From an uncultured Caryophanales bacterium (lineage in GTDB: Bacteria; Bacillota_I; Bacilli_A; RF39; UBA660), in NCBI GenBank assembly GCA_947169395.1, contig CAMVPJ010000003.1:1-64000 (forward strand): DNA of 64,000 bases, given 5' to 3'. Every line of letters begins with the position of its first letter. Within the stretch, counting starts at the first letter, position 1. Shown one piece after another: positions 8,000-16,434 of this stretch. The notes beneath the pieces are model-generated. The model made no database searches. It saw only the letters and a program-made list of their open reading frames with translations, and was not told the DNA's origin. The position numbers and the translations under genes are program-made.

Positions 8000-8905
8000 G
8001 TGATGGATGTTGTAAAAGTTGATGATGTAATTATTGAAAATTTAATTTATGAAGTTCGTGGTAAACAAGTTATGATAGATTCTGATCTTGCGAAACTTTA
8101 TGAATGTAAAAATGGAACTAAGACTATCAATTTAGCAGTTAGAAGACATCTTGATAGGTTTCCAAATGACTTCTATTTTCAATTAACTAAGGAAGAGTAT
8201 AATAACTTGAAGTTTCAACTTGAAACTTCAAGATTACAAGATAATCATGGCGGAGTTAGAAAAATGCCTTATGTATTTACAGAACAAGGAGTAGCAATGC
8301 TTGCTACAATCTTAAGAACAAGTGTTGCATCAAAAATGAGTGTGGCAATTATGCGGGCTTTTGTTGTGATGCGTAAATATATTTCTACTAATTTGATTGA
8401 GCAGAAGTATATTAATAATCAAGTTATGAAAAATACAGAAGATATAAAATTGTTACAAGCTTCATTTCAAAAATTTGAAGAAAAGAGTGAAGTTAATACG
8501 ATATTTTTTGATGGTCAAATATTTGATGCTTATTCTAAGATACAAGATATTTTTAAAAAAGCGAATAAAAAGTTAATAGTTGTAGATTCTTATGCAGATA
8601 ATACTTTGCTTGATATTGTAAAAAGATTAAATGTAGAAGTGGTTATTATTACTAAGAAAAATAATTTATTAACTAAACAAGATTTGTTTAAATATAATAA
8701 ACAGTATCATAATTTGAAGGTTTATTTTAGTAATAATTTTCATGATAGATATTTTGTAATTGATGATGAAATAGTATATCATTGTGGAACTAGTATAAAT
8801 AGAATTGGTTATAGAACATTTTCTATTAATTTAGTTAGTGATGCTGATGTAGCTAATATGTTGATTGATAAAGTTGAATATTTAATTAAATTCAAGCATA
8901 GTTGA
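8000..8905 (+). CDS. ORF6N domain DNA-binding protein with PLD-like C-terminus
   Basis: A 301-residue protein. Residues ~10-125 match the ORF6N phage antirepressor-type DNA-binding domain (R-G-x-x-V-M-I-D-S-D-L-A-x-L-Y, then V-F-T-E-Q-G-V-A-M-L). Residues ~165-300 resemble a phospholipase-D-like module often joined to it (F-H-D-R-Y-F-V-I-D-D ... H-C-G-T-S). The start is GTG 8000 or ATG 8003 after AGGAGG. Such chromosomal ORF6N proteins are common in gut Firmicutes and often lie outside prophages. It has its own promoter and no phage genes nearby. Its role is unknown. Confidence 0.8.
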   Translation: MMDVVKVDDVIIENLIYEVRGKQVMIDSDLAKLYECKNGTKTINLAVRRHLDRFPNDFYFQLTKEEYNNLKFQLETSRLQDNHGGVRKMPYVFTEQGVAMLATILRTSVASKMSVAIMRAFVVMRKYISTNLIEQKYINNQVMKNTEDIKLLQASFQKFEEKSEVNTIFFDGQIFDAYSKIQDIFKKANKKLIVVDSYADNTLLDIVKRLNVEVVIITKKNNLLTKQDLFKYNKQYHNLKVYFSNNFHDRYFVIDDEIVYHCGTSINRIGYRTFSINLVSDADVANMLIDKVEYLIKFKHS

Positions 8906-8966
8906 TTTTGTGCTAAATGCACAATGAAGTATTGTAAAAGGTTTAAAAAAATAGTAAGAAGGTATT

Positions 8967-9608
8967 ATGAAGAAAAGTGAAATAGAAGCAATTGATAATT
9001 TAAAGTATGAAAGAGAACTGAAAAGTGAAGGTTATAAAGTAATAGTAGGTACTGATGAAGCAGGAAGAGGGCCATTAATTGGTCCTGTAGTAGCTGGTGC
9101 GTGCTATATACCTGATGGTTTTAAATTAGATGGTCTTACTGATTCTAAGAAGTTAACTGAGAAAAAAAGAGAAGAGATGTATAAATATATAACTCAAAAT
9201 ACTATTTATGGTGTAGGTATAGTTAGTCCTGAAGAAATAGATGAGATTAATATTTATGAAGCAAGTAGAAAGGCAATGAAGATTGCGATTAGTAAAGTAA
9301 GAAGTAAGATTGATGTTGATTATGTACTTACTGATGCTATGCCAATAGAACTAGATATTCCAGTTAAGCCAATAATAAAAGGAGACCTGCTTAGCATGAG
9401 TATTGCAGCAGCATCTGTTATAGCTAAAGTAACTAGGGATCATATGATGATTGAACTAGATAGTATTTATCCAGAGTATGGTTTAAAAAAACATAAAGGA
9501 TATCCTACAAGGAAGCATTATGATGCCTTAAATAAGTATGGCTTAATTGATGGGTATAGAAAAACTTATGGTCCTGTTAAAAGAATATTAGAAGGAAAAG
9601 AATTATAA
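8967..9608 (+). CDS. rnhB: Ribonuclease HII
   Basis: A 213-residue enzyme that cuts the RNA strand of RNA-DNA hybrids and removes misincorporated ribonucleotides. The catalytic motif G-T-D-E-A-G-R-G-P-L-I-G-P-V-V-A-G at residues ~27-43 is intact, with later acidic residues in L-T-D-A-M. Its start follows AGAAGG. It ends at a bidirectional terminator shared with the convergent glycosyltransferase gene. Confidence 0.93.
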   Translation: MKKSEIEAIDNLKYERELKSEGYKVIVGTDEAGRGPLIGPVVAGACYIPDGFKLDGLTDSKKLTEKKREEMYKYITQNTIYGVGIVSPEEIDEINIYEASRKAMKIAISKVRSKIDVDYVLTDAMPIELDIPVKPIIKGDLLSMSIAAASVIAKVTRDHMMIELDSIYPEYGLKKHKGYPTRKHYDALNKYGLIDGYRKTYGPVKRILEGKEL

Positions 9609-9610
9609 TA

Positions 9611-9646
9611 AAAAAGTGATTTCATAGTTAATGAGAATCACTTTTT
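9611..9646. terminator. Bidirectional terminator between rnhB and the glycosyltransferase
   Basis: AAAAAGTGATT (9611-9621) pairs with AATCACTTTTT (9636-9646). A/T runs on both sides serve both strands. Confidence 0.85.
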
Positions 9647-10649
9647 AGTTTTCTTCTAATACTTCTTTATAAATAGTTACTAATTCTTTTCCAACCTTTT
9701 TAATATCATGATCTATTGCTACTTTGTATCCTTCTTCTGTTAAATCAGGGAGTCTTCCTTCTAAAACACCAACAATTTTAGCTTCAAAATCATCAATATC
9801 TTTTGCTTTATATACATTTACTTCATCTTCTAACCAATCTTCAAATACACCAATATCTCTAATTATAGCTTTTGTTTTCATACTACATGCTTCAAGTATT
9901 GGAATACCTTCTGTTTCTTCTAAAGTAGGGAATATAAATAAATCACATCCACTATAAGCACCAATTAATTCAGTAGGCTCTACATATCCAGGAAATGTTA
10001 GATTATCAAGTTCTGTATTAACGGCTTTTCTAACTTTGGCAGGAGATGCTGCTAAAGGAGAGTGACCAAACCAAATAAATTTATATTCTGGAAGTCTTTT
10101 GGCTAGTTCAACAAAATCTAGAATACCTTTTCTTTCAATATATAAGCCTACACCAATAATTACTTTTTCATCATCTTTTATATTATATTTCTTTCTAAAT
10201 TCTTTTCCTGCTTTTTCATCTCGTTTAAAAAAATTTGTATCTACACCATTGCTTAAAGCAGTAATTGGTACTTCTATTCCATATCCTTCTAATAATCTTT
10301 TAGAATAGGGTGTGGGTGTAATTATTATATCTCCTAATGAGTAGCACGTAATTAACCATTGCTTAAAAGGAACAGAAACTAAATTAGATCCAATAAAAGA
10401 GTTTCTAAAGTCCTCTTCAGTTGAATGTGCATGATAGACAATTTTCTTTCCTTCCTTTTTTGCTTTTTTTGCAAACAAGTATGACTTTGGCCCGTAGAAA
10501 TTTATATGTAGTATATCAAAATCATCATCTATATCTGTTGTATAGTCAATATGATTTTCCTCTAAAGCTCGCATTTGATGTTTAATAGCTTTACCTAATC
10601 CAGATTTTGATATTGTTTTTAATCCTTCTGTATATAATAACACTTTCAT
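9645..10649 (-). CDS. Family 4 glycosyltransferase, probable glycolipid synthase
   Basis: A 334-residue GT-B enzyme. The N-terminus (MKVLLYTEGL...SGLGKAIKHQ) resembles the LafB/CpoA group that adds a second sugar to glucosyl-diacylglycerol, the lipoteichoic-acid anchor. The C-terminal half has the GT4 nucleotide-sugar site (E-E-T-E-G-I-P-I-L-E-A, an EX7E motif) and G-V-D-T-N-F-F. It has no signal peptide and should act on the inner face of the membrane. Assignment to LafB/CpoA rests on the N-terminal motif; other GT4 specificities remain possible. It is read alone on the minus strand with a GGTGAT ribosome site. Confidence 0.75.
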   Translation of the reverse strand: MKVLLYTEGLKTISKSGLGKAIKHQMRALEENHIDYTTDIDDDFDILHINFYGPKSYLFAKKAKKEGKKIVYHAHSTEEDFRNSFIGSNLVSVPFKQWLITCYSLGDIIITPTPYSKRLLEGYGIEVPITALSNGVDTNFFKRDEKAGKEFRKKYNIKDDEKVIIGVGLYIERKGILDFVELAKRLPEYKFIWFGHSPLAASPAKVRKAVNTELDNLTFPGYVEPTELIGAYSGCDLFIFPTLEETEGIPILEACSMKTKAIIRDIGVFEDWLEDEVNVYKAKDIDDFEAKIVGVLEGRLPDLTEEGYKVAIDHDIKKVGKELVTIYKEVLEEN

Positions 10650-10765
10650 AACATCACCAGATTAATTGTATCAAATTGTAATAATAAAGTCTATAAGTTT
10701 AAAAAAATATATTTATATGCTAAGATAAATAATAAATGTGTTATACTTAATTGTAAGGTGATGTG

Positions 10766-11266
10766 ATGAAAATAGATAGAGTAGTAGTAGGAAGTTTACA
10801 AACTAATTGTTATATATTATCAATAGATAATAATTGCTTAGTTATTGATCCAGGTGATGAATATGATAAAATAAAAAGAAGTATTGGAAGTATGAATGTA
10901 GTTGGTGTGCTTGTAACACACAATCATTTTGATCATGTTGGTGCGCTTAAATATTTTGATAATATATATGACTATTATAATTTGAAAGAAGGAATAAACA
11001 ATATAGGAGATTTTAATTTTGAAGTTATATATACACCTGGTCACACTGATGATTCTATAGTCATTTATTTTAAAAAAGATAAAGTTATGTTTGTTGGGGA
11101 CTTTATCTTTAAAAATGGTGTTGGGAGAACTGACTTGGGTGGTAATTATTACGATTTAGTAAGAAGTATAAAGAAGATATCTAATTATGATAAAGATATT
11201 ATAGTTTATCCAGGTCATGGTGATAGTACAGTATTAGGATTAGAAATAGAAAATTTAATTCTTTGA
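10766..11266 (+). CDS. Metallo-beta-lactamase-fold hydrolase (glyoxalase II-like)
   Basis: A 166-residue protein. The zinc ligands are visible as T-H-N-H-F-D-H-V-G, T-P-G-H-T-D-D-S, F-V-G-D-F-I-F and Y-P-G-H-G. The short form without the glyoxalase II C-terminal domain matches the YqgX/YcbL group of thioester hydrolases. ATG 10766 is preferred over GTG 10763 because AAGGTG ends five bases before it. The substrate cannot be told from sequence. Confidence 0.85.
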   Translation: MKIDRVVVGSLQTNCYILSIDNNCLVIDPGDEYDKIKRSIGSMNVVGVLVTHNHFDHVGALKYFDNIYDYYNLKEGINNIGDFNFEVIYTPGHTDDSIVIYFKKDKVMFVGDFIFKNGVGRTDLGGNYYDLVRSIKKISNYDKDIIVYPGHGDSTVLGLEIENLIL

Positions 11267-11281
11267 TAATAAGCAGATTTA

Positions 11282-11311
11282 TTGTAAAATGATACTGAAA
11301 TATGTTATAAT
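11282..11311 (+). promoter_or_regulatory. Promoter for deoD
   Basis: TTGTAA and TATAAT are separated by 18 bases, about 20 bases before the ribosome-binding site. Confidence 0.55.
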
Positions 11312-11333
11312 CAACTGGAAAGGATGAATGTTT

Positions 11334-12035
11334 ATGACTGTACATAATGAAGCAAATATTGAAGATATTGCGAAAACTGTATTAATGCCTGGCGATCCAC
11401 TTAGGGCGAAGATGATTGCAGAAAAGTATTTAGATGATTATAAGTTAGTTAATAATGTTAGAGGTATGCTTGCATATACTGGATTTTATAAGGGTAAAAG
11501 ACTTACTGTTATGGCATCTGGTATGGGAATTCCAAGTATGGGTATATATTCCTATGAACTGTATAAGTTTTATGATGTAGATAATATTATTAGAATAGGA
11601 ACATGTGGTAGTCTAATTAAAGAGTTAAATTTATATGATATAGTAGTAGCTCGCGATACTTATTCTATTTCTACTTATGGAGTAAGTTATAAAGATAATA
11701 GTGATATAATTAGTGGTAGTGATTATTTGATTACTAAAGTAAAAGATGAAGCATTAAAACTAAATAAGAATGTAACTGAAGTAAGAGCTAATACTAGTGA
11801 TACATTTTATGCAGATAGTAATATTAATGATTTAGTAAATAATAAAGGGTGTAGTGTAGTTGAGATGGAAACATTTGGACTTTACTTTAATGCTAAATTA
11901 CTTAATAAAAATGCACTTAGTATTTTTACTGTATCAGATAATCTTGTTACTAAGGCAGAAACAACAAGTCAAGAGAGACAAAATGCATTTACAGATATGA
12001 TAGAATTAGCTTTAAATACTGCAATAAATTTATAA
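11334..12035 (+). CDS. deoD: Purine nucleoside phosphorylase, DeoD type
   Basis: A 233-residue enzyme that splits purine (deoxy)nucleosides with phosphate, feeding purine salvage. Family signatures are L-M-P-G-D-P-L-R-A-K near the start, R-I-G-T-C-G-S, V-E-M-E-T-F-G-L and the S-D-N-L segment with the base-binding Asp. ATG 11334 gives the family-typical start M-T-V-H and is nine bases from AAAGGA; an in-frame ATG at 11328 is too close. The gene stands alone behind its own promoter. Confidence 0.92.
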   Translation: MTVHNEANIEDIAKTVLMPGDPLRAKMIAEKYLDDYKLVNNVRGMLAYTGFYKGKRLTVMASGMGIPSMGIYSYELYKFYDVDNIIRIGTCGSLIKELNLYDIVVARDTYSISTYGVSYKDNSDIISGSDYLITKVKDEALKLNKNVTEVRANTSDTFYADSNINDLVNNKGCSVVEMETFGLYFNAKLLNKNALSIFTVSDNLVTKAETTSQERQNAFTDMIELALNTAINL

Positions 12036-12065
12036 TTTTGTACATACTAAATTTAAGGAGGTAAT

Positions 12066-13346
12066 ATGAAATACCGTAAAATAAAAACACAAGCATATAA
12101 CTTACATGTTATAAAAACTAATAAGTTTAAAACAATTACAGTAGAAGTATGTTTTAAAAGTAAGTTAAATAAAGAGGAAATTACTTATCGTAATTTACTT
12201 ATAAATACATTATGTGAAGCATGTAATAAATATAAGACTAAAAGAGAGATGTCAATTGCAACAGAAGAATTATATGAATTATCTTATCAAGCTACTAATT
12301 ATATATCAGGAGCTTATAATGTTATGTGTTTTGATATAACTTTTTTAAATGATAAATATACAGAAGAAGGTAATTTTGAAGCATCCTTAGATTTTTTATG
12401 TGAGATATTGTTTATGCCTTTAATTGAGTCTAGTTATGCATCAACTAGGTTTAATAAGAAAAACTTTGAGTTGTCTTATAATTTACTTGAAGAAAATATT
12501 AAAACAATTAAAGAAAATCCATCTTTATATTCAAAGATGCGTTTGTTTGAAATAATGGCACCAAATAGTATTCATTCATATCGTAGTTGTGGTTACTTAG
12601 AAGATTTAAAATCAGTAACACCCGCTAAACTGTATGATTACTATTTAAAAATGTTGAAAAGTGATATTTTAGATATCTTTGTAATAGGGGATATTACTGA
12701 ATCTAGAGTAAAGAAAGCAATAACAGAAAGATTTAAGATTCATACATTAAAGAAAAAAAGCGAATCACACTTTGTTAGTATGAAAAGAACTAGATTACTA
12801 CCTAAAAAGGTAGTAGAAAAAATGGAGTTATCACAAAGTCAACTTGCATTAGGATATAAGTTAGATAAGACTACTGACTTTGAGAAAAGATATGTAATGA
12901 ATGTTTTATCATACATATTAGGTGGAGGTGCTGACTCTAAATTATTTAAAGAAGTTAGAGAGAAAAACTCGCTTTGTTATTCAATATCATCTAGAGGACT
13001 TCCACTTAATAATGCACTTTATATTACAGCAGGAATATCTGCAAAAGATTTTAAACAAGCTGTATCCTTAATAAAGAAAAATGTTAAAAGTATGGAAAAA
13101 GGCGAGTTTGAGTCTGATGATATAATGAAAGCAAAAGTAACATATATGAATTCAATTAAAGAGTTAGAAGATAATCCGCAAAACTTACTTAGTATGTATA
13201 CAGGAATGGAATACTTAGGTAGTGATGATATAAATGATAGAATTAAGAAAATAAGTAAAGTAACAAAAAAAGATGTAATGAGACTTGCATCTAAGTTGCA
13301 CCTTGATGTTATATATTTACTAAAGGGGGCATGCAATGAAAATTAA
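12066..13346 (+). CDS. ymfF: M16 peptidase-like protein, YmfF type (inactive partner)
   Basis: A 426-residue protein of the insulinase fold. The H-x-x-E-H zinc motif is absent, as in the YmfF partner of YmfF/YmfH pairs. Residues ~160-200 and 255-330 (P-x-x-V-x-E, S-Q-L-A-L-G-Y, L-G-G-G-A-D-S-K-L-F-K-E-V-R-E-K-N-S-L-C-Y) match the second M16 domain. It overlaps the next gene by 11 bases, so the pair is probably made in equal amounts as a heterodimer. Its substrate is unknown. Confidence 0.85.
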   Translation: MKYRKIKTQAYNLHVIKTNKFKTITVEVCFKSKLNKEEITYRNLLINTLCEACNKYKTKREMSIATEELYELSYQATNYISGAYNVMCFDITFLNDKYTEEGNFEASLDFLCEILFMPLIESSYASTRFNKKNFELSYNLLEENIKTIKENPSLYSKMRLFEIMAPNSIHSYRSCGYLEDLKSVTPAKLYDYYLKMLKSDILDIFVIGDITESRVKKAITERFKIHTLKKKSESHFVSMKRTRLLPKKVVEKMELSQSQLALGYKLDKTTDFEKRYVMNVLSYILGGGADSKLFKEVREKNSLCYSISSRGLPLNNALYITAGISAKDFKQAVSLIKKNVKSMEKGEFESDDIMKAKVTYMNSIKELEDNPQNLLSMYTGMEYLGSDDINDRIKKISKVTKKDVMRLASKLHLDVIYLLKGACNEN

Positions 13347-14610
13347 GTTAGAGAAAATGGATTTAACTATGTATTATGAGAAGTTAGATAATGGCTTAGA
13401 TGTTTATATTGTTCCTTTTGATAAAGTAAATAGTGTATATGCAACATTTTCAACTAAGTTTGGTTCTATTCATGATGAGTTTATTCCATATGATAGAACT
13501 AGTATGACTAAGTTTCCATTAGGTATTGCTCACTTTCTTGAACACAAACTTTTTGAGCAGAAAAATGGAGTCGATCCTTTTACTTTCTATTCAGAACGTG
13601 GAAGTGATGCGAATGCAAATACATCAAATTTTAAAACAACATATCTGTTTAGCGGAACAAACTTCTTAGATGAGAATTTAAACTATTTACTAGATTATGT
13701 ACAAGATCCTTATTTTACTGATGAGAATGTAGAAAAAGAAAAAGGTATTATTGAACAAGAGATTAGAATGTATGAAGATAGTCCTTATTTTAAATTATAT
13801 GATAGAATACTTTATAATTCATTTAAGAATCATCCAATTAAGTATCCTATTGCAGGAACTATCTCAAGCATAAAGAAAATTACTAAGAAAGATTTATATA
13901 CTTGTTACTATACATTTTATCATCCTAAAAATATGTTTTTAGTTATTACTGGTAATGTAGATGCTAAAGATACTATATCTCTTATTAAAGCTAATCAAGA
14001 GAATAAAGTATTTAAGCCTTACAAAGATATCAAACTAAAAGAGTATGATGAACCAGATGAAGTAGTTATAAAGAGTGGTTCAACTGATATGGATATTGCT
14101 ATACCTAAGTTTTCTATAGGTTATAAGATTAGAAATAATACTAACTTAAGTATTAATAAGTTTAAAACTTATATAGGTATGTTTTTTGATATTAAGTTTG
14201 GTTCAGTATCTTTATTTAATGAAACTATTAAAAATGATAATCTAGCTACTTTAGATATGGATATTACTTTAGTAAATACTGATAAACATGTATTAGTAAT
14301 ACTTAGTAATGATACTAATAATTCTAAAGAATTAATTAGTAGAATAGAAACAGAATTAGATAGTAGAGATATTAAAGAGTCTGATTTTAATAGAAAGAAA
14401 AAAGTAAAGAAGAGTTCAGTAATATATAAAAGTGATAGTATATATGCAATTAATAATAAGATAATGGCTAATATTATTAATGAATGCGAAGTTATTACAG
14501 ATGAACATAAGTATATAGATTCACTAAATTATGAAGAATTTATAAATACTATTGGTAGTATAAACTTAAATAATAAGACAATCTATAATATAAATAAGAA
14601 AAAAGATTGA
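13336..14610 (+). CDS. ymfH: M16 zinc peptidase, YmfH type
   Basis: A 424-residue active partner of the preceding protein. The zinc site H-F-L-E-H lies near residue 70 (A-H-F-L-E-H-K-L-F-E), and the distal Glu fits E-K-G-I-I-E-Q-E-I about 75 residues later. It has no signal peptide, so it should be cytoplasmic. YmfF-YmfH pairs in Bacillus sit upstream of ymfM-pgsA; here those genes are 29 kb away, so that conserved block has been split. Confidence 0.88.
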   Translation: MKIKLEKMDLTMYYEKLDNGLDVYIVPFDKVNSVYATFSTKFGSIHDEFIPYDRTSMTKFPLGIAHFLEHKLFEQKNGVDPFTFYSERGSDANANTSNFKTTYLFSGTNFLDENLNYLLDYVQDPYFTDENVEKEKGIIEQEIRMYEDSPYFKLYDRILYNSFKNHPIKYPIAGTISSIKKITKKDLYTCYYTFYHPKNMFLVITGNVDAKDTISLIKANQENKVFKPYKDIKLKEYDEPDEVVIKSGSTDMDIAIPKFSIGYKIRNNTNLSINKFKTYIGMFFDIKFGSVSLFNETIKNDNLATLDMDITLVNTDKHVLVILSNDTNNSKELISRIETELDSRDIKESDFNRKKKVKKSSVIYKSDSIYAINNKIMANIINECEVITDEHKYIDSLNYEEFINTIGSINLNNKTIYNINKKKD

Positions 14611-14635
14611 TTTATAATCCATTTTATGGTATAAA
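14607..14635 (+). promoter_or_regulatory. Promoter for secG
   Basis: TTGATT (14607-14612) and TATAAA (14630-14635) have a 17-base spacer and overlap the end of ymfH. Confidence 0.55.
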
Positions 14636-14653
14636 TATTTAGACGGAGGAAAT

Positions 14654-14860
14654 ATGAAAACATTATTAATAATTGTATCAATATTAATTATTGTACTAGT
14701 ATTATTACAAAGTAGTAAAGCAGAAGGTGCATCTAATATTATAAGTGGTGGAAATGATGCATTATTTCAAAATAGAAAAGAACGTGGTGGCGAGTTATTT
14801 ATAACTAGACTTACTGCAGTACTTGGAGTAGCTTTTCTAGTACTATGTATAATGCTATAA
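14654..14860 (+). CDS. secG: Preprotein translocase subunit SecG
   Basis: A 68-residue protein with two membrane helices (about 3-19 and 49-68) joined by a Gly/Asn-rich loop (L-L-Q-S-S-K-A-E-G-A) with a G-G-x-x-x-x-L-F-Q-N-R motif, all typical of SecG. It assists SecYE in protein export. It is a single gene with promoter and terminator. Confidence 0.92.
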   Translation: MKTLLIIVSILIIVLVLLQSSKAEGASNIISGGNDALFQNRKERGGELFITRLTAVLGVAFLVLCIML

Positions 14861-14882
14861 TAAAAAATTAATAAAATGCATG

Positions 14883-14912
14883 AAAAGATAGAAAAGTAAC
14901 TATCTTTTTTTT
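14883..14912 (+). terminator. Terminator after secG
   Basis: AAAAGATAG pairs with CTATCTTTT, followed by T residues. Confidence 0.85.
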
Positions 14913-14961
14913 AAATACTTTGATATAATTAATTAAGAATAAGACTAGGGAAGTGATTCTG

Positions 14962-15312
14962 TTGAAGAATAATAAAGGTCAGGCTCTTGTTGAGTTTGTG
15001 ATAATTATGCCTATATTTATATTTATAGTTCTTGCTATGTTTGATTTAGGTAATATAATTATTAAAAAATATGAACTTGAGAATAATTTAGATACTATTG
15101 TTAATATGTATGAAGAGAATAAAAATGATGAAGTAGAGTTTTATGTTAAGACTATTGACTCTAAGGTTAAGTATGATGTAGGTGATACTTATAATGTAAT
15201 TACTTTATCTAAGAAGGTTAAAGTAATTACACCAATTGTATCTCAGGCTTTAGGTAAATCTCACGAAATTAGTGCGAAAAGGACTGTAATGATCAATGAG
15301 AAGAATGAATAA
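14962..15312 (+). CDS. TadE-like pilus assembly protein 1
   Basis: About 116 residues. TTG 14962 lies eight bases after AGGGAAG and gives the TadE-type start K-N-N-K-G-Q-A-L-V-E-F followed by one hydrophobic helix; GTG 14953 is the alternative. The G-Q-A-x-V-E-F motif is the pseudopilin processing region of TadE-family proteins. It is the first gene of a Tad-type operon and overlaps the next gene. Confidence 0.78.
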   Translation: MKNNKGQALVEFVIIMPIFIFIVLAMFDLGNIIIKKYELENNLDTIVNMYEENKNDEVEFYVKTIDSKVKYDVGDTYNVITLSKKVKVITPIVSQALGKSHEISAKRTVMINEKNE

Positions 15313-15682
15313 TAAAGGTCAAGTCTTAGTAGCTTTTATATTAATGATACCTATAATATTATTAATGTGTGTAGCTATTACTGATGTAGGATTAATGAAT
15401 ATAGAAAGTAGACGTGTAAACAATACAGTTAGAAATAGTGTTAAATACGGGATTAATAATCTAGATAAAACTAATATAAAAGATACTATGAAGAGTTTAA
15501 TAATGGATAATTTAAAAAATGTAGATAGTGTATCAATTGACGTTGATATAGATAATAGTTATGCTAAAGCTACTGTAAAAGTTAAATATAAAGGATTAAT
15601 AAATATTACTAATAGGGATATTACTAGTAGTTATTATGCTAATATTAGTGATGGCAAAGTTACTATAAATAAGGAGAGATAA
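15296..15682 (+). CDS. TadE-like pilus assembly protein 2
   Basis: A 128-residue protein with an M-N-N-K-G-Q-V-L-V-A-F start, one helix at about 8-28 and an extracellular tail of about 95 residues. The Glu of the canonical G-Q-x-x-V-E-F motif is Ala here. It overlaps the preceding TadE-like gene by 17 bases (starts possible at 15296 or 15305). It probably forms a minor-pilin pair with it. There is no separate Flp-type major pilin in the operon. Confidence 0.68.
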   Translation: MRRMNNKGQVLVAFILMIPIILLMCVAITDVGLMNIESRRVNNTVRNSVKYGINNLDKTNIKDTMKSLIMDNLKNVDSVSIDVDIDNSYAKATVKVKYKGLINITNRDITSSYYANISDGKVTINKER

Positions 15683-15683
15683 T

Positions 15684-16427
15684 ATGGCAATTACAAAGGG
15701 TAAAATTATAACTATAACTTCAGTAAAAGGTGGGGTCGGTAAAACTACATTCTTACTTGGACTTGCTAATGTATATAAGAATATGAATAAGAAAGTATTA
15801 ATTATTGATAATGATTTATATTCAGGTGATATAGAAGCAATACTTAATGTTGAAAGTAAAAAGGATGTTTATGTATTATTTGAAGATATTACTAATAATA
15901 ATTTCTATGAGATTGGGGATTATATAACTCATTATGATGATAATATAGATTTTATTTCTGCTCCTACGGATCCTAGATACGCAGGTAAAGTTAGAGGTAA
16001 TTATTTAAATCTATTATTTAATAGAGTAGCATCTATATATGATGTAGTATTAGTAGATACATCTCATGTATTAAATGAGGTTAATCTAGTTACAATGGAT
16101 CATAGTAGTGAGATAGTATATCTAATTAATAACAATAGTATGAATTTAAAAAACATGAGAACGATGATATCAATATTTTCTGATATGCATCTTGAAAACT
16201 ATAAAATAGTATTATATGAAGCAAGAGACAAGGGTAAGACTATATTTAATAAGTTTGATATTAAATCATTAATTAAAGATAATATAGATTATGTAATATC
16301 TAGTGATTACTTTAATAAAGATATAGATAAATATATAGTAGATGGTAAAATATTTGATATGCTAAATAAACAAAAAGGTAAGAGTATGAAAACACTTAAT
16401 ACTATTGCCGAGGACTTAATAAAGTAG
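15684..16427 (+). CDS. CpaE/MinD-like P-loop ATPase of the Tad system
   Basis: A 247-residue protein with a deviant Walker A motif at residues 14-20 (K-G-G-V-G-K-T), a D-N-D-L-Y switch and V-L-V-D-T-S Walker B. The position directly before CpaF and after TadE-like genes matches the localisation ATPase of Tad pili (CpaE/TadZ). The receiver-like N-terminal domain of Caulobacter CpaE is absent, as usual in Firmicutes. Confidence 0.8.
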   Translation: MAITKGKIITITSVKGGVGKTTFLLGLANVYKNMNKKVLIIDNDLYSGDIEAILNVESKKDVYVLFEDITNNNFYEIGDYITHYDDNIDFISAPTDPRYAGKVRGNYLNLLFNRVASIYDVVLVDTSHVLNEVNLVTMDHSSEIVYLINNNSMNLKNMRTMISIFSDMHLENYKIVLYEARDKGKTIFNKFDIKSLIKDNIDYVISSDYFNKDIDKYIVDGKIFDMLNKQKGKSMKTLNTIAEDLIK

Positions 16428-16434
16428 GTGCGAT

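Noticed and set aside
12066..13346. Damaged M16 peptidase lacking the zinc motif
   Set aside because: Absence of H-x-x-E-H is normal for the YmfF partner; the gene is intact and paired with YmfH.
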